From NCBI GenBank assembly GCA_003155915.1, contig PMFA01000001.1, positions 41,717 through 84,060 on the forward strand: 42,344 nucleotides of DNA, written 5' to 3'. The position numbers and the translations under genes are program-made. The stretch comes from Acidimicrobiaceae bacterium (GTDB lineage Bacteria > Actinomycetota > Acidimicrobiia > Acidimicrobiales > RAAP-2). How positions within the stretch are numbered: position 1 is the first letter of the stretch; every line of letters begins with the position of its first letter. Under the pieces are notes generated by a model, which had not been told where the DNA came from, ran no database searches, and worked only from the letters and a program-made list of their open reading frames with translations. This document shows, piece by piece, positions 1 through 8,050 of this stretch.

Positions 1-35
1 GACCCGGCCATTGTCCACCGCTGAGTATCTATGAA

Positions 36-842
36 CTATTTAAAGGTGAGGCGCACTTGCGCGGAGTCGCCCTTGGTCGCGTTCGCGACCGAAAGAGCGC
101 AGGACTTCAGATTCGAGGCCGCTGTGCCGCACGTTCCGGTGCCGATCTTGCCGGCGACCACCTTGAACCTGAATGACGGCAAGACACCGGTCGCGGTGAT
201 CTTTACCGGCTTCAACGTCTTGAGGTCACATCCGGCCTGGCTCTTCGAGGTCGCGAGGCATTCCACCACGTAGACCTGGTCGTGCGGCTTGAATCCGGTA
301 CCCCACACACGAACGCTCGAACCGTTCTTCAGTCCAGCGACGGGAGCGACGTGGAACTTACGCGGTCCGATCTTCACCGGAGGTGTCGTGGTCGTGGTCG
401 TGGTCGTCGCAGCCGGTAGCGCGAAGGTAATCGGCATGAGGGCCGCGTCCGCACTCGGGGGATTGGTGCTCACGACGATCGCGCAGCTGGAAAGGTCGGC
501 CGACGTCGTTCCGCACGTCGTGGTGCCGGCGATCACTCCCGTGACGACGGTGACCGAAGCCGAGAACGTGCCCGTGGCACTGGACTGGGCGAGGCTCACG
601 GTGTTGGTGTCGCAGTCGGTTTGATTCGTGGCGGCACCGTCGTTGACGCACTCGAGGGCGTAGAGGGTCTCGTCGTCCTGGAACCCCGTGCCGGCCACGG
701 CCACGACCGAGCCAGCCTGCAAACCGGTGCTCGGGGTTAACGTGATCGTGGGACCGGCGGCTGACGCGCTCGCCACTCCCAAGGTCGTGAGGCCCCCGAG
801 GATCAGTGTCCCTATCGCAATACTCGTCATAAATCGTTTCAT
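36..842 (-). CDS. Secreted two-domain protein, neocarzinostatin-like repeats
   Basis: Secreted protein of 268 residues with unknown function. A signal peptide (MKRFMTSIAIG then a hydrophobic run ending ASASAAG) is followed by two homologous repeats of about 105 residues joined by a linker of eight threonines and two prolines. Each repeat starts with a GL-x-GS-x-V-x-V-x-GTGF motif and carries four cysteines in similar places, which suggests two disulfides per domain. This resembles the beta-sandwich neocarzinostatin-family domain seen in many actinobacterial secreted proteins, but nothing shows that it binds a chromophore. The ATG at 842 is chosen over the longer frame to 881 because GGAGG lies 8 bases before it and the signal peptide begins there. 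It reads toward the left window edge and its stop is at 36-38. Fold assignment is moderate. Confidence 0.75.
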   Translation of the reverse strand: MKRFMTSIAIGTLILGGLTTLGVASASAAGPTITLTPSTGLQAGSVVAVAGTGFQDDETLYALECVNDGAATNQTDCDTNTVSLAQSSATGTFSASVTVVTGVIAGTTTCGTTSADLSSCAIVVSTNPPSADAALMPITFALPAATTTTTTTTPPVKIGPRKFHVAPVAGLKNGSSVRVWGTGFKPHDQVYVVECLATSKSQAGCDLKTLKPVKITATGVLPSFRFKVVAGKIGTGTCGTAASNLKSCALSVANATKGDSAQVRLTFK

Positions 843-1153
843 TGTGTACGTCCTCCAATAGCTGTTGTCACGATCATCCATAAGGAAGGCCGCGTTGAAT
901 CAGTTACTTCGACATGCAACGGGCACTCTGTCGCACGCTGAATCAAAGTGAGACACTTCGATTCACGCCCATCTCATCCTAGATGAGCCTCGCCGAGCCG
1001 AACCGTCGCCTCGTTCATCGGACCAGTGTTTTGGGTCAGAATTGGGGAATGAGTGCGCGCTATTCAATGTCCTACAGTACGTGGTGTGTTCCAATTATTC
1101 CGTATTGACGTCCGTGCCTCCTCGACGACGTTAGTGAGACCTTGCCCGGTGTC
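843..1153. other. Intergenic region between divergent genes
   Basis: This stretch of about 310 bases separates two divergently read genes and must hold both promoters. It is visibly richer in A and T than the flanking genes. I see no convincing promoter hexamer pair, hairpin or repeat, and no plausible small gene. Confidence 0.5.
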
Positions 1154-2179
1154 ATGGTGAGCGTTGATCCCAGTGAGAATGTGTGGGGCGAACGCCTCGC
1201 GGCACTGGAGTACCGTGACGTCGACGAGGATTTCGTTCGCTTTCACGATGATCCATTGGATGACACCGTGAAGACCATCCTGGCGTCCGTTGCCGCCACG
1301 GATGATTCTGGACGAAATCGATTTCGTCGATCGCTCGGGCCCGAGACGATTGAAACCCTTCGACTCTACGCGAAGCGTCGAATATTGCAGTCCCGACGTC
1401 GATCGTCGATGAACCTCATCGAAGACGCGATGGACGCCTTCGCACTCCTCCCAGAAAATGACGTGCCCTGGGATACGTGGCTGAAGGCCGGCCTGTTCAC
1501 CGCTCGTTCGCTTGGCCGTGACATTGATTCGATTGGTGAGCGTTTCGGTGAACTGTCCTCGATTGAGTCCGCCCAGCGCTTTGACGTCGCCTACGAAGCA
1601 ATGAACCGCATCGAGTCACTTTCACAGTGCTTCATCGCCGAGGTGACGACGAACTACGGGACCGGATTCATCGAGACCATCGTGCACCGCGACTTGCAGT
1701 CGACGGGTTCATTCTTCAGCGCGCCGCGTCAAGCCGACGAGATCGTGCCCTACGAGCCGGCCACCAACCTCGCGCAATTCGCGGCGAGCCTCGCCGACGC
1801 CTTCGATGCCACCGGTAATCTGCGCACCGGCGCGATCGCTCAAGACCAGTTGGCCGGCATGTCGTTTTCTCAGCAGGTGTCGGGCGCATTCTTAGAGACC
1901 ACCGGCTGTCTGAGTTTCTACGTTGACGCGACGGAGGACGCCGCGTCATTCAAGGTCGTGGTCGCCGAGTTGCCCAACGACACTGATGTCGAATCGCTGG
2001 CGTCGGGTGCCGAGCGCGATGATCAAGCGGTGTGTTTCGACGAGAGTCGACTCGTACTCTTCTTGGCACCGCCCAACTTCGAAGAGGACGATGAAGCGGT
2101 CTTCGACTTCGGCGGCTACCTCGACATCGCACGCCAGACGCTCCAAGCGTCCATTCCGGTTGGTTGGCACAACCGCTGA
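1142..2179 (+). CDS. Hypothetical cytoplasmic protein
   Basis: A protein of about 341-345 residues that I do not recognise. It has no signal peptide or membrane segment and is acidic, with a very acidic stretch near the C-terminus (PPNFEEDDEAVFDF). The first half is predicted helical (LRLYAKRRILQSRRRSS, then MNLIEDAMDAFALL). Start choice is open: TTG at 1142, ATG at 1154 or GTG at 1157 are all in frame and none has a strong ribosome binding site; ATG at 1154 is the best guess. Length, base composition and absence of stops make it a real gene. It is followed after about 50 bases by a small membrane protein on the same strand, so the two may be cotranscribed. Confidence 0.7.
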   Translation: MPGVMVSVDPSENVWGERLAALEYRDVDEDFVRFHDDPLDDTVKTILASVAATDDSGRNRFRRSLGPETIETLRLYAKRRILQSRRRSSMNLIEDAMDAFALLPENDVPWDTWLKAGLFTARSLGRDIDSIGERFGELSSIESAQRFDVAYEAMNRIESLSQCFIAEVTTNYGTGFIETIVHRDLQSTGSFFSAPRQADEIVPYEPATNLAQFAASLADAFDATGNLRTGAIAQDQLAGMSFSQQVSGAFLETTGCLSFYVDATEDAASFKVVVAELPNDTDVESLASGAERDDQAVCFDESRLVLFLAPPNFEEDDEAVFDFGGYLDIARQTLQASIPVGWHNR

Positions 2180-2232
2180 GCCGCGCGATACCGATGCCTC
2201 ACTCGGCACGGCCCGGCAGTATCATCGGGAGA

Positions 2233-2541
2233 ATGAGCGACCACGTCGCCTCGCGTGCTTCGGTCGAACCCGATCGACCGCTTCGCACGAGCAGGTTCGC
2301 CACGGTCGGCATCTGGCTCGCCGCCGCGTGGTTGCCCATTGACTGGAAATACGGACTCAATTTGGGCCAACTCGGCGTCTTCGTCACATTCTTGCTCGCA
2401 CCGATTGGGATGGTGTGCGGAGCGAACGCGCTTGCTCGCATCCGCGACGGACGTGCGCGTGGTCGCGCGCTGGCCCGCTGGACCCTGACGTTGGGCGCAC
2501 TCGGAACCGCGTTCGCCTTCTGCTTGCTCGTCACCCGCTGA
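2233..2541 (+). CDS. Small membrane protein (DUF4190-like)
   Basis: A 102-residue protein with two or three hydrophobic segments: about residues 22-38 (VGIWLAAAWLPI), 45-65 (LGVFVTFLLAPIGMVCGANA) and 80-100 (LTLGALGTAFAFCLL). A basic loop with alternating Ala/Arg (ARIRDGRARGRALAR) joins the last two. This arrangement is like the DUF4190-type actinobacterial membrane proteins, whose function is not known. ATG at 2233 is preferred over the upstream in-frame starts because the added residues resemble no family and a GGGAG lies just before it, although the spacing is short. Confidence 0.55.
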   Translation: MSDHVASRASVEPDRPLRTSRFATVGIWLAAAWLPIDWKYGLNLGQLGVFVTFLLAPIGMVCGANALARIRDGRARGRALARWTLTLGALGTAFAFCLLVTR

Positions 2542-2613
2542 AGCGCGAATGAGTTCTCTCGGCTACCTTGACGCGGTGGCGTCCGTGGTCACGTCGAGAA
2601 GAAGTTGACGTCT

Positions 2614-3519
2614 TTAGACCGACGACGCCGAGCCCTCGAGTTGCTGAAGAAGGGCCGGGGTGATGACGGTCGCGTTCGTGGGCGCGACGATGGCGTCGTT
2701 GTCGTGCGTGACGGCGGCGGTCAGGGTCACCGTCGCGTTGCCCGGCGAGCCACTGCCCTCGGGTGCCGTGATCGAGATCGATCCGCCCGTCGCGACCGAG
2801 CCCGAGTTGGTGAGCGTCAAGGTATAGGTGCCCGGTACCGCACCCACCGACGCGCCGGCGCTGGGATCCAGGCTCTCGATCGTCGGCAGCAGGGCCTTCA
2901 CGACTGATTCCAAGGTCCCGGTTTCGCTGTAGCCACCGCTAGAGAGCGACGTGGCGTGGCCGTCATCGATCAGTTTTGACAGCGCGTCAAAGATCTTGCG
3001 CTCGATCGCCTGTTCCTGGGCGACCTTCGCCTTCGCGGCGGTCGACGTCGGCAGTTCCGAGGCCAGCAATTTGCTCGGAACCTCAAACCACTTGCCGTCG
3101 AGGAACAGTTGCAGAGCCCCCAATTCGGACTGGTCCTGAGCGGTGAGCGGAAGACCCGGAATCTGACTGACCGTCGACAGGTCGAGCTCAACGTAGAGGT
3201 TGGAGTCGATCTCTCGCAGGTCCAGGAGCGACTTCGTGCCGACGTTGAATATCACTTCACTGTCGAACATGTTCTTCGCCTGGGACAGGGGATTACCAGA
3301 GGTTGTCGCGTAGCGCGCGTCCATGGAGACGACGTTGAGAACCTGTTGTGCTTCGGCCGTGCCGGTCCCCGAGACGCTCGCGGTGAGGTGAACCTGCAGG
3401 TCGGGCTGTGCGCCGAGTGAAGTGATCGACGAATCGATGGTCGCCTTGGTGCCGCTGTCGCACGCCGACAGGCCGAGTGAGGCCACCACGACTCCGAGGA
3501 TCAGGACTGTTTTTCGCAC
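2614..3519 (-). CDS. Putative lipoprotein
   Basis: A 301-residue exported lipoprotein. The start is GTG at 3519, not the far upstream start, because GAGGGAGAG lies directly before it and it gives a short basic N-terminus, a hydrophobic run and the lipobox LSAC with the modified Cys at residue 20. The mature part is rich in Ser, Thr, Leu and Val with few charged patches, and is broadly like mycobacterial lipoproteins of the LprG/LppX kind that hold lipids, but I cannot place it in that family with certainty. It is divergent from the secreted protein at 3759, and its end converges on the membrane protein ending at 2541. Confidence 0.7.
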   Translation of the reverse strand: MRKTVLILGVVVASLGLSACDSGTKATIDSSITSLGAQPDLQVHLTASVSGTGTAEAQQVLNVVSMDARYATTSGNPLSQAKNMFDSEVIFNVGTKSLLDLREIDSNLYVELDLSTVSQIPGLPLTAQDQSELGALQLFLDGKWFEVPSKLLASELPTSTAAKAKVAQEQAIERKIFDALSKLIDDGHATSLSSGGYSETGTLESVVKALLPTIESLDPSAGASVGAVPGTYTLTLTNSGSVATGGSISITAPEGSGSPGNATVTLTAAVTHDNDAIVAPTNATVITPALLQQLEGSASSV

Positions 3520-3758
3520 TTTCTCTCCCTCATCTGTAGGCCCAACTCGCCACGCGCGACGCCCAAAATCGCCTGGAATGAGCCTTGCGCGGAACGCTAG
3601 CACCGACGTTGTGAAAGTGAGACGACTGTTCGCACTGACCCACATCGGTCGCCGCAACGGAGAGGAACCCAACGCTCCAATGATTAACCGGTAAATCTCT
3701 CGAGGGACCGGACATACAGTGGCAGAGCGGAGGCTCGACAAACAGAAACGAAGGAAGA

Positions 3759-4190
3759 ATGAGAAAGAAGAATTCACGAGCTATCGCCCTAGTGGGCGCA
3801 GTCCTCTTGATAGCTCCGATCACGGCCATCGGTGGCGTGGCCGCCTCGAGTGGTGCAAGTGCCGCGACGCCAACCCACGTACTCACCTGTGGCGAAAAAC
3901 TGGCCTTCAAGCCGTCGACGTACACGCTCTCGTGCGCCGACGCCAACGCCGGCTGGACCGGCGTGACGTGGTCCGTGTGGAACGATTCGTCGGCCACCGG
4001 TCGCGGAATCCTGCGCCAGAACGACTGCACGCCGAACTGCGTTTCGGGCAAGTTCATCAACTACCGTGCCACTGTCACCCTCTCCAAGGTGGTCTCGACC
4101 AAGAAGCACGGCGAGCTTTTTTCAGTGGCGACGTTTCACTACAGCGTGAGTGGCCACGCGAAGACCGAGGTCTTTGACTTAGTCGACTAA
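3759..4190 (+). CDS. Small secreted protein
   Basis: A 143-residue secreted protein. A basic start (MRKKNSR), a hydrophobic core and an ASAATP cleavage region give a signal peptide of about 36 residues. The mature part has four cysteines (around residues 44, 59, 89 and 93) and a pattern GRGILRQNDC-TPNCVSGKF followed by a YRATVTLS strand that recurs in many uncharacterised secreted actinobacterial proteins. AAGGAAG stands right before the ATG. Function unknown. It converges on the HxlR regulator with a gap of 31 bases. Confidence 0.7.
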   Translation: MRKKNSRAIALVGAVLLIAPITAIGGVAASSGASAATPTHVLTCGEKLAFKPSTYTLSCADANAGWTGVTWSVWNDSSATGRGILRQNDCTPNCVSGKFINYRATVTLSKVVSTKKHGELFSVATFHYSVSGHAKTEVFDLVD

Positions 4191-4221
4191 CCGCCGCCTT
4201 GCTTTCGATGTTCGAGCGACG

Positions 4222-4686
4222 TCACGTTGAGATGTCGTCATCGTTTTCTCGACGTGGTGTCGGACGAACGTCGCGCGCGAGTAATGGTTCACCGCACGAT
4301 GAACAGGTGGTCACCGCGCCCAATGCGTGGCCGCAACTATGCGTGAGCACCATGGGCGGTGCGTCGCCGTTGGCGAGGTAGCGATCGCCCCACTGCATCA
4401 ACGAGACGATGACGGGGTAGAGATCGAGGCCGGCTTTGGTCAGGCGGTATTCGAAGCGCGGCGGGTGTTCGGATACCGGTCGGCGCTCTAAGATGCCGGT
4501 CGCGACGAGCGTCTTCAGCCGGGCCGTCATCGTGTCGCGCGGGGCACCGGTTTTGCGCACCATCTCGTCGAAGCGGCGGTTCCCGAGGAAGACCTCGCGC
4601 AGGGCCAAGAGGGCCCACTTCTCGCCGACGACCTCGAGCGTCCTCGCCACTGAGCAGGTACGTGGTTCAGCCGAAATAGTGGTCAT
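4222..4686 (-). CDS. HxlR-family transcriptional regulator
   Basis: A 154-residue winged-helix regulator of the HxlR (DUF24) family. The N-terminal part has the family signature: an early Cys (residue 9, CSVARTLEVVGEKWALLALR), then FLGNRRFDEMVRKTGAPRDT and the recognition region TARLKTLVATGILERR, ending in a wing with FEYRLTKAGLDLYPV. The C-terminal tail adds a CxxC-like pair (TCSSCGEP) and a further Cys-His (SCGHALG), typical of longer HxlR proteins. Members often sense electrophiles or quinones through the early Cys. ATG at 4686 is chosen because the domain begins there. It is divergent from an MFS exporter and a near-perfect dyad lies between the two genes, so it probably represses the exporter and itself. 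Confidence 0.9.
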   Translation of the reverse strand: MTTISAEPRTCSVARTLEVVGEKWALLALREVFLGNRRFDEMVRKTGAPRDTMTARLKTLVATGILERRPVSEHPPRFEYRLTKAGLDLYPVIVSLMQWGDRYLANGDAPPMVLTHSCGHALGAVTTCSSCGEPLLARDVRPTPRRENDDDIST

Positions 4687-4699
4687 CACCCAAATATAG

Positions 4700-4726
4700 C
4701 AGTAAGTCCGATAACTGGACGTACTG
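4700..4726. promoter_or_regulatory. Likely HxlR operator
   Basis: An inverted repeat with 10-base arms matching at 9 of 10 positions (CAGTAAGTCC and GGACGTACTG) around a 7-base spacer. It sits midway between the divergent starts of the HxlR regulator and the MFS exporter, where a dimeric regulator would block both promoters. Assignment to this regulator is inferred from position. Confidence 0.7.
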
Positions 4727-4778
4727 GGTGATCTTCCTGTAGGGTACATCCAGAAATCAAACTCACTAGGAGGTCGCG

Positions 4779-6206
4779 ATGAGCGTAGAGACCGTGTCGA
4801 GCGCGAATGCACCGGGACAGGGCTATTCGAAAAAGCGCGTCGCGCTGATCGTCGGCGTCCTTTCGCTCGCGGCGTTCATGTCGAGCCTCGACCTCTTCAT
4901 TGTCAACTTGGCCTTCCCGTATATCAGTCGGGACTTCCACGGCTCGTCGCTCGACTCACTGAGCTGGGTGCTCAACGGCTACTCGATCCTCTTCGCGGCG
5001 GTACTCGTGCCGTCCGGACGTTGGGCCGATCGCGTGGGTCGTCGACGCATGTTCGTCGCCGGTCTGGTCGTCTTCACGTTGGGATCGATTCTGTCGGGCC
5101 TGGCGCCGGACGTGTCACTACTGATCGCCGCTCGACTCGTCCAGGCGATCGGTGCCGGCATGATGGTCCCGGCGTCCTTGTCATTGCTGTTAGCAGCGGT
5201 CCCGGGTCACGCGCGAGCTCAGGCGATCGGGACGTGGTCGGCGATCGGTGCGCTCGGCGCCGCGCTCGGTCCGGTGATCGGTGGGTTCTTAGTCGAGCTG
5301 TCGTGGCGCTGGGTCTTCTGGATCAACATCCCCGTCGGCGTCGTCACGGTCGTCCTCGCCTTCAAGGTCCTGCCGGAAAGTCGTGACGAGACCGCGAACG
5401 CCCGGCCGGACATGCTCGGCGCCGTGCTCGTGGCGCTCGCGACCGGTTCCTTGGCGCTCGCGCTGGTGAAGGCGCCGTCGTGGGGATGGACGTCGAGGGA
5501 CTTCTTCGGACTGCTGGTGCTCGCACTCGCGTCGTCGCTCGGCGTCGTCGTGCGCTCGGCCCGTCACGACGCACCGGTCGTCGATCTCAAGTTGCTCGAG
5601 TCGAGGTCCTTCAACGGCGCGATACTGGCGTCGATCGCCTACTACGCCGGATTCGGCGCATTTTTACTGAGCATGGTCGAGTTCTTGACCGGCGTCTGGC
5701 ACTTTTCGGCGATCGACGCCGGTTTGGCCATCGCCCCGGGGCCGCTGATGGTCTTGCCCTTCGCGCGCGTCGTGGCGCCGCGCCTTTCGGCGAAACTCGG
5801 GGCAGCGGGCCGCGTCGCGGTCATCGGCTGTTTCGTCAACGTCGCGGCCCAGTCATTGTGGCTCACGCAGATTCAGGTCCACGCGGCCTACGCCACGCAC
5901 CTCCTGCCGGTGCAGCTCTTGGGTGGAGCGGGCGTTGGGCTCACGATTCCGTCGCTGATCGGTGCCGGCACCGCGTCGATTCCCCCGGCGCGCTTCGGCA
6001 CCGGCAGCGGCGTGCTCAACATGGCGCGCCAGATCGGTACGGTGCTCGGCGTCGCTGGTTTGATCGCGATCCTCGCTGGGCTCAACGTGGCGGACCCGGT
6101 CGCCGCGTTCCGACACGCCACGGAGTTGGTGATCGGATTCTTCGCCTTGGCCGGACTGACGTCGGCGGCGCTCCTGAGTCGACGAGTGACGACGAGCACG
6201 ACCTAG
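4779..6206 (+). CDS. MFS drug exporter, DHA2 (EmrB/QacA-like)
   Basis: A 475-residue inner-membrane proton antiporter of the major facilitator superfamily. The sequence shows about 14 hydrophobic segments as in the DHA2 drug exporters, an early acidic residue in the first helix (SSLDLFIVNLAFPYI), motif A in the loop after helix 2 (GRWADRVGRRRMF) and motif C, the antiporter signature, in helix 5 (GALGAALGPVIGG). AGGAGG stands 5 bases before the ATG. It is divergent from the HxlR regulator and shares its operator, so export of a toxic compound that also serves as the inducer is likely. The substrate cannot be read from the sequence. A strong palindrome follows the stop. Confidence 0.93.
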   Translation: MSVETVSSANAPGQGYSKKRVALIVGVLSLAAFMSSLDLFIVNLAFPYISRDFHGSSLDSLSWVLNGYSILFAAVLVPSGRWADRVGRRRMFVAGLVVFTLGSILSGLAPDVSLLIAARLVQAIGAGMMVPASLSLLLAAVPGHARAQAIGTWSAIGALGAALGPVIGGFLVELSWRWVFWINIPVGVVTVVLAFKVLPESRDETANARPDMLGAVLVALATGSLALALVKAPSWGWTSRDFFGLLVLALASSLGVVVRSARHDAPVVDLKLLESRSFNGAILASIAYYAGFGAFLLSMVEFLTGVWHFSAIDAGLAIAPGPLMVLPFARVVAPRLSAKLGAAGRVAVIGCFVNVAAQSLWLTQIQVHAAYATHLLPVQLLGGAGVGLTIPSLIGAGTASIPPARFGTGSGVLNMARQIGTVLGVAGLIAILAGLNVADPVAAFRHATELVIGFFALAGLTSAALLSRRVTTSTT

Positions 6207-6207
6207 C

Positions 6208-6227
6208 CGACGGCCCGCGGGCCGTCG
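6208..6227. terminator. Bidirectional terminator-like palindrome
   Basis: A perfect 20-base palindrome (CGACGGCCCGCGGGCCGTCG) fills the short gap between two convergent genes, the MFS exporter and the glyoxalase-like protein. It would form a GC-rich stem in RNA from either side. The following T-run is weak (CTTTC), so termination efficiency is uncertain. Confidence 0.6.
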
Positions 6228-6230
6228 CTT

Positions 6231-6587
6231 TCAGTACGTCAGTCGCGTGAGCGCCGTGGGGTGCTTGGGTTGATAGAGACCGATCGTCGTGCCGCCGGGC
6301 AAGGTGAAGCGGGTGACCGTGCCCCAACGCTCTTCGTCTACCTGCGTGAAGGCCACGCCCTTGGCTTCGAGTCGTTGCATCTCTTCAGCGAGGTCGTCGC
6401 ACAGGAGATAGATCTCGTTGGTCGCGGCCTCGTCAGTCGGGTGGAACGCGACCTCGGACGGGGGCATCGCAAAGATCAGCCATCCGCCACCCGAGTCGAC
6501 GCTGGCCAAACCGAGCACATCGCGAAAGAAGGCGCGGTCGGCTTCAGCGTCGTGCGTGAAAACTATGACGTGCGCTCCGAAAATCAT
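6231..6587 (-). CDS. Glyoxalase/bleomycin-resistance (VOC) family protein
   Basis: A 118-residue vicinal-oxygen-chelate protein, cytoplasmic, with the two beta-alpha-beta-beta-beta units of the family: MIFGAHVIVFTHDAEADRAF for the first and NEIYLLCDDLAEEMQRLEAK then WGTVTRFTLPGGTTIGLYQP for the second. Typical VOC enzymes bind a divalent metal, but the substrate cannot be told. ATG at 6587 is preferred because AAAGGA lies 8 bases upstream; an in-frame ATG at 6602 lacks a site. It converges with the MFS gene. Confidence 0.88.
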   Translation of the reverse strand: MIFGAHVIVFTHDAEADRAFFRDVLGLASVDSGGGWLIFAMPPSEVAFHPTDEAATNEIYLLCDDLAEEMQRLEAKGVAFTQVDEERWGTVTRFTLPGGTTIGLYQPKHPTALTRLTY

Positions 6588-6865
6588 GGGACGTCCTTTC
6601 ATCGTGGGGGCGAACTCAACTGTAAGTCGATGAAGAGCAACCCGAGCACCGCTGAACACGCTGAAGCCCAGCCCCTGTTCGAGGTCCGATGGGCCAGCGG
6701 AGCGGTGCGCGTCGCTGGTTCCAGCGCACGTCGTCAACGGTCCAAGGGTGTATCGAAGGCTGGCGCCTCTGAGAAAGCCCAGTAAGTGGCGCCGTTTCAC
6801 GACAGTTAATGAGTGAGGACGTCAAGCGACGCTTCTCGTGGTCGATGGAATGGGAGAATCGAGAC

Positions 6866-7330
6866 ATGAAGGGAACCGCTGGTGCCTTACTCAGGCGCCC
6901 TCTGATCATCGCGTTCCTGACGTTGTCGATAGGGGCGACGTCGGTAACGAGCGCTGGTGCGAGTTCAGTGACGACGACGACCGCAGCGAGTGGACAGAAG
7001 GTGTGTGGCGTCGTGGTGACTCCTTCGGTGCACGTGGTGTCAAAGGGTTCGCCGTGTGAAATCTCCCTTCGACTCGGAGAGCACGTTCGAGTCAAACTTC
7101 GTTCGGGATACCGATGGGGTTATCCGGTCAGCAACTCGCGAGCGGTCGTGGTGACGACGATTTCACGCAACTCGATCGGCGTGGACGCGATGACGCTTCA
7201 CGCCGCGACACTCGGGCGCGCCACGATTCGTGTCACCGGCACGGTCTACTGCAAGCCCGGTGTCGCCTGTCCCGAATTGGCTCTGCTCTGGAATCTCAAG
7301 GTCATCGTCACCAAGACTGGGGCGACGTAA
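6866..7330 (+). CDS. Small secreted protein of unknown function
   Basis: A 154-residue exported protein. ATG at 6866 is preferred over the one at 6809 because GGGAGA lies shortly upstream and the signal peptide (MKGTAGALLRRP then a hydrophobic run to SAGASS) starts there. The mature part has two cysteine pairs (VCGVVV with SPCEISL, and YCKPGVACPEL) and many beta-prone stretches such as GATIRVTG-like strands, suggesting an immunoglobulin-like fold; a short Thr run follows the signal peptide. No family recognised. It converges with the AHSA1-like gene with a 9-base gap. Confidence 0.65.
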   Translation: MKGTAGALLRRPLIIAFLTLSIGATSVTSAGASSVTTTTAASGQKVCGVVVTPSVHVVSKGSPCEISLRLGEHVRVKLRSGYRWGYPVSNSRAVVVTTISRNSIGVDAMTLHAATLGRATIRVTGTVYCKPGVACPELALLWNLKVIVTKTGAT

Positions 7331-7339
7331 CTTCCTTCG

Positions 7340-7822
7340 CTACATCGAGAAGTCGAGCGGCTCGCCGGTCTCTAAGAACGTCTTGAGACTCGAGAGCAGT
7401 GGTGGCCACCCTTCGCAAATGGCCTCGTGCACAACGCCCCCGGACTCGAATCCATCGTGCACCACGGTGAGGCGCACCACCCCGTTCGCTTTTTCAATAT
7501 CGAACGCCACCTTCGAGCGTGACTCGTTGGCAAATTTCAATCGTTCGTCTTCTGAGTAGCCGTTCGCGCTGGCCCACTCGGGCGAGAAGGTGTGCCAGGT
7601 GTAGGCGAGTCGCGACGGCGAATTCGACTCCAGGATGATTTGTTGAGGATCTCGAATCGTGAGGTGTCCCATCTTGACGTCCATCACCGAACCGGCTTTC
7701 CAGTCCGTGACGAAAGAGACGTTCCACCATTTCTTGGTCTTCGTCGGGTCGGTCAACGCCCGCCAGAGTCTCCGGGGTGTGGTGTCAATGTAGATCTTGT
7801 ATTGGAACGAATCGTCACTCAT
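7340..7822 (-). CDS. AHSA1/SRPBCC-domain protein
   Basis: A 160-residue protein of the START-like SRPBCC superfamily, AHSA1 branch. The N-terminus FQYKIYIDTTPRRLWRALTD followed by a TKKWW motif is the classic start of this fold, and LTVVHDGFE...GWPPLLSSLKTFLETGEPLDF is its usual C-terminal end. Such proteins form a hydrophobic cavity; in bacteria most have no assigned ligand. GGAGG lies 5 bases before the ATG. Confidence 0.9.
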   Translation of the reverse strand: MSDDSFQYKIYIDTTPRRLWRALTDPTKTKKWWNVSFVTDWKAGSVMDVKMGHLTIRDPQQIILESNSPSRLAYTWHTFSPEWASANGYSEDERLKFANESRSKVAFDIEKANGVVRLTVVHDGFESGGVVHEAICEGWPPLLSSLKTFLETGEPLDFSM

Positions 7823-8050
7823 GTGGCCTCCATCAAATCCAGTCTGTCATGACGATTCACGCCGAACGATGTTCACCGCTCCGGTGACGACGCCACTCCA
7901 CGGCGTTCCGTGATCGACGGCGCCGTTCCACGAAGGGCCCAAAGCGCTGAGGGTGAGTGGTTAGCATGACGAGATGATCTTTGGTGGCTCGAGAGCTGAC
8001 GTGAAAGCGCCTCTCGCGCACGAGAGCGCCCGCGACCAACCGCCCGCCAC

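Noticed and set aside
384-412. Repeat tract suspected as a CRISPR or VNTR
   Set aside because: It is a short GTCGTG run coding for a Thr linker, not spaced repeats. No CRISPR array is seen in the window.
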